Shown piece after piece: positions 5,302 to 6,759 of a DNA stretch of 6,759 nt. Under the pieces are notes generated by a model. The model did no database searches, had not been told where the DNA came from, and was given only the letters and a program-made list of their open reading frames with translations. The stretch is taken from NCBI GenBank assembly GCA_021802795.1, contig JAJZRH010000030.1, positions 1-6,759 on the forward strand. The letters run 5' to 3'. Source of the stretch: a bacterium. Lineage in GTDB: Bacteria; Patescibacteriota; Minisyncoccia; Phycocordibacterales; Phycocordibacteraceae. Position 1 is the stretch's first letter, and each line of letters opens with the position of its first letter. The position numbers and the translations under genes were made by a program.

Positions 5302-5326
5302 GCCGCGCTTTCGAGCGCGGCTTTCC
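5302..5326 (+). terminator. UUCG-loop terminator of the small gene
   Basis: An 8-bp GC-rich stem GCCGCGCT (5302-5309) / AGCGCGGC (5314-5321) closes a TTCG tetraloop, followed by TTTCC. It lies 21 nt after the stop of the 62-codon gene. The U run is short, so termination may be partial. Confidence 0.6.
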
Positions 5327-5338
5327 ATTGCTCACAGC

Positions 5339-5367
5339 TTGAGCAACTCGGTAAAGGGAAGTAAAGT
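5339..5367 (+). promoter_or_regulatory. promoter of the leader-tRNA-Ala(GGC) unit
   Basis: The -35-like box TTGAGC (5339-5344, 4/6) and -10 TAAAGT (5362-5367, 4/6) have a 17-nt spacer, the same geometry as the promoter of the other tRNA-Ala unit. The predicted start near 5374 is about 3 nt before the leader hairpin. A 7-bp inverted repeat (TTGCTCA 5328-5334 / TGAGCAA 5340-5346) covers the -35 box. Confidence 0.5.
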
Positions 5368-5373
5368 AAGAAG

Positions 5374-5454
5374 CACGGGCCTATATGTAGGCATATAGGC
5401 CCTCGTTCTGAGAGAAAGAATGATTGAAGACACTTCTTCTTTCTTCCTCACTTC
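5374..5454 (+). ncRNA. structured 5' leader of tRNA-Ala(GGC), copy 2
   Basis: This is the second copy of the leader seen before tRNA-Ala(CGC). P1 is a perfect 11-bp hairpin, GGGCCTATATG (5377-5387) / CATATAGGCCC (5392-5402), with loop TAGG. The linker is TCGTTCT (5403-5409). P2 pairs GAG-AGAA-A-GAA (5410-5420) with TTC-T-TTCT-TC-CTC (5437-5449), again with a 2-nt TC bulge, and the spacer is ACTTC. From CCC to the tRNA both copies are exactly 55 nt (40 identical). Relative to copy 1, paired positions change together in P1 (G-C to A-T, C-G to G-C) and in P2 (A-T to G-C, C-G to A-T). CGGGCCTATA at 5376-5385 repeats the 5' end of its own tRNA (5454-5463). A rival fold pairs GCCTA with TAGGC. Function is unknown. 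Confidence 0.6.
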
Positions 5455-5528
5455 GGGCCTATAGTTCAGCGGTAGAACGCGTCCATGGCATGGACGAGGT
5501 CGGAGTTCGACTCTCCGTAGGTCCACCA
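5455..5528 (+). tRNA. tRNA-Ala(GGC)
   Basis: A 71-nt body plus an encoded CCA: acceptor GGGCCTA/TAGGTCC with the alanine G3-U70 wobble, D arm GTTC-AGCGGTA-GAAC, anticodon stem CGTCC/GGACG with loop ATGGCAT (anticodon GGC), a 4-nt variable loop, T arm CGGAG-TTCGACT-CTCCG, discriminator A, CCA at 5526-5528. It reads GCC/GCT codons. The protease gene on the other strand ends only 2 nt further on. Confidence 0.96.
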
Positions 5529-5530
5529 AG

Positions 5531-6463
5531 TTAGATTCCCAGATTCGCGAGGGCGCTCCGCATTTTGCTTATCGGCAGTGAAAAACCGATGTTCTGCGAG
5601 CCTTGCACCATCGCCACATTCACCCCGACCGCTTCGCCGGAAAGGTTCACCAAAGGACCCCCTGAATTCCCCGGATTAATTGCGGCATCGGTCTGTATGA
5701 CGCCGGTGAGGTTCTCAGTGCCGCCCTGGTCGTTGCCGGCGGTGATGCTCCGATTGAGCCCCGAGATGACGCCGACCGAGACCGAGTTGCTGTACTCGCC
5801 AAGCGCATTCCCTATCGCAAAGACCGACTGCGCGAGCTGGAGCGACGACGAGTCGCCGAGCGGCACCGTCGTGTAGCCGCTTCCCGCTATCTTTACCACC
5901 GCAAGGTCTTCGGTAGAAGAGCGCCAGATGACCGTTCCCTCTTTCTGTTTGCCGCTCGCAAGCAGGACCGTGTAGGTCGCATTGGTGTCCGGCACGACAT
6001 GCTTATTGGTGATGATATAGCCGTTCCCGCGCACGATGAATCCGGTACCGGCCGAGACCTGCTGCGTTGTCGTCCCCACCTGCTGATAGACCGGCACCTG
6101 CATACCGAACCCCTGAAAGAACGGGTCATTGCCGAACGGGTTCTCATACGTCACCTGTAGTTGGGGCACCACCCGGCTCTCCACGATAGAAACGACGGCG
6201 GGAGTTACCTTCGCCACGGCGTCCTGGAGCAGTTGGCTCTGGGACTTTTCTGCGACTTGGCTACGCCGCGCAAGCTCGGCGATATTTGCCGCCGTGCTGG
6301 AGGCGGTCAGGTTCACGGAGTTCGTGACCTCGATGACCGCAGTCTGGAGCGCCGTGACCGCCTGCGAAAGGCGCGTTATCTGCTGGTGCTCATACACCAG
6401 CCCGCCGATGAGCGCCACGACTATGGTGAGTAGCGTAAGCCAGAATATGTCGATCCTTCTCAT
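5531..6463 (-). CDS. membrane-anchored trypsin-like serine protease (HtrA/DegP type) without PDZ domain
   Basis: The 310-residue protein is a cell-envelope S1C-type protease, probably degrading or processing damaged exported proteins. An N-terminal anchor (about residues 8-24, FWLTLLTIVVALIGGLV) is followed by a heptad-like helix (26-47) and a Gln/Pro-rich linker (about 97-135). The protease domain has the full catalytic triad: H155 in ITNKHVV, D186 in EDLAVVKI and S267 in INPGNSGGPLV, with TGFIVRGNGYIITN ahead of the His. The protein ends at IGFSLPISKMRSALANLGI, where HtrA proteins normally continue into one or two PDZ domains, so it is PDZ-less. The ATG at 6463 starts MRRIDIF; the Shine-Dalgarno is weak. 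The stop lies 2 nt from the CCA of the convergent tRNA-Ala(GGC), with no terminator between them. Exact substrates cannot be told. Confidence 0.93.
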   Translation of the reverse strand: MRRIDIFWLTLLTIVVALIGGLVYEHQQITRLSQAVTALQTAVIEVTNSVNLTASSTAANIAELARRSQVAEKSQSQLLQDAVAKVTPAVVSIVESRVVPQLQVTYENPFGNDPFFQGFGMQVPVYQQVGTTTQQVSAGTGFIVRGNGYIITNKHVVPDTNATYTVLLASGKQKEGTVIWRSSTEDLAVVKIAGSGYTTVPLGDSSSLQLAQSVFAIGNALGEYSNSVSVGVISGLNRSITAGNDQGGTENLTGVIQTDAAINPGNSGGPLVNLSGEAVGVNVAMVQGSQNIGFSLPISKMRSALANLGI

Positions 6464-6469
6464 ACTCTT

Positions 6470-6487
6470 AGTATACGGATAGTATAC
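6470..6487 (-). promoter_or_regulatory. protease promoter with repeated GTATAC palindromes
   Basis: GTATAC occurs at 6471-6476 and 6482-6487, exactly 11 bp apart, making GTATAC-GGATA-GTATAC. On the minus strand each gives TATACT (6486-6481 and 6475-6470), a 5/6 match to the -10 box, 7-23 nt before the protease ATG. The upstream copy is the more plausible -10, with a poor -35 (TTCAAG, 18-nt spacer). The one-turn spacing of palindromes suggests an operator, but this is inference. Confidence 0.4.
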
Positions 6488-6602
6488 CGAATTTATTTCC
6501 GAAGCTTGAAGAGCGCCGGAGCGGAAAACTCGCTTGGAACGAACGACGCCGCCAAAAGCCGTTCCGACAGCTTACTGCAAGAAGCGAGGCGGAGTGAAGC
6601 AT

Positions 6603-6680
6603 CTTCGTTTTCATTCCTGCCGAGTGCCGCAGCAGAAAGCTTTGTGCAAGCAACAAAGCTTACCAACTGAGCTCAAAAAC
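6603..6680 (-). pseudogene. possible degenerate tRNA remnant downstream of tRNA-Ala(TGC)
   Basis: On the minus strand AGCTCAGTTGGTA (6673-6661) is a 13-nt exact copy of the D arm of the neighbouring tRNA-Ala(TGC) (6750-6738). A 9-bp hairpin with a 7-nt loop follows (6661-6653 with 6645-6637), in the place of an anticodon arm, then a weak T-arm-like helix TGCTG/CGGCA and a possible GTTTT/AAAAC closing helix. There is no TTCRA T loop, no U33 and a poor acceptor, so it cannot be a working tRNA. The rest of the 219-nt spacer before the protease gene shows no supportable gene. Confidence 0.35.
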
Positions 6681-6682
6681 TT

Positions 6683-6758
6683 TGGTGGACCCTAGCGGAT
6701 TCGAACCGCTGACCCCCTCATTGCAAATGAGGTGCTCTACCAACTGAGCTAAGGGCCC
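6683..6758 (-). tRNA. tRNA-Ala(TGC)
   Basis: A 73-nt body plus an encoded CCA: acceptor GGGCCCT/AGGGTCC with the alanine G3-U70 wobble, D arm GCTC-AGTTGGTA-GAGC, anticodon stem CCTCA/TGAGG with loop TTTGCAA (anticodon TGC), variable loop GGGTC, T arm AGCGG-TTCGAAT-CCGCT, discriminator A. It is the third alanine isoacceptor in the window. Its upstream side is outside the window, so whether it has the leader seen on the other two is not known. Confidence 0.97.
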
Positions 6759-6759
6759 A

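Noticed and set aside
4836..5463. The leader repeats as a CRISPR array or insertion-sequence ends
   Set aside because: There are only two diverged copies at unequal positions, each tied to a tRNA, with no regular spacing, no target-site duplications and no transposase gene.
6468..6656. A 62-codon minus-strand frame upstream of the protease
   Set aside because: There is no ribosome binding site, the composition is Ser/Arg/Phe-rich and unlike the neighbours, and it overlaps the protease promoter and the tRNA-like remnant.

Overview
The window looks like a chromosomal piece of a Candidatus Patescibacteria (CPR) genome, most likely a Parcubacteria lineage. This is inferred from gene content: a standalone SWIB/MDM2-domain protein, a very short ATP synthase delta subunit, a small PDZ-less HtrA-type protease, several tRNA genes without an encoded CCA, weak or absent Shine-Dalgarno sites on most genes, and moderately GC-rich, tightly packed coding. 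The exact lineage cannot be fixed from the sequence.

Region 1 (1-3628, minus strand) is the F1Fo ATP synthase operon in the standard order atpB-atpE-atpF-atpH-atpA-atpG. atpG runs off the left edge. atpA carries a one-base frameshift near 560, and both halves are otherwise intact. The c subunit has a proton-type ion site, and the delta subunit lacks most of its usual N-terminal domain.

Region 2 (3712-4407) holds a SWIB-domain gene (plus) and an mscL gene (minus) that converge on a perfect 20-bp-stem bidirectional terminator containing the mscL stop codon. MscL has a C-terminal four-cysteine zinc-ribbon tail. Its start codon is 5 nt past the 3' end of a tRNA-Pro gene.

Region 3 (4413-5528) is a tRNA cluster. 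On the minus strand are tRNA-Pro(GGG), tRNA-Val(CAC) and tRNA-Pro(CGG). On the plus strand are tRNA-Ala(CGC) and tRNA-Ala(GGC), with a small unrecognised gene of 62 codons between them that has a near-consensus promoter and a strong ribosome binding site.

The most unusual feature is that each plus-strand tRNA-Ala has its own promoter and a transcribed leader of about 85-90 nt. The two leaders share one architecture: a 5' hairpin P1, a fixed TCGTTC linker, a bulged hairpin P2 and a 5-nt spacer to the tRNA. Their final 55 nt align without gaps (40/55 identical), and compensatory base changes occur in both hairpins. The leader also starts with a copy of the 5' acceptor strand of its own tRNA, and that copy follows the tRNA at the one position where the two tRNAs differ. 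I know of no described RNA element of this kind. A regulatory or tRNA-maturation role is inference.

Region 4 (5531-6758, minus strand) has a membrane-anchored trypsin-like serine protease (HtrA/DegP catalytic type, no PDZ), a 219-nt spacer with a GTATAC repeat at the protease promoter and a possible tRNA remnant, and tRNA-Ala(TGC) at the right edge.
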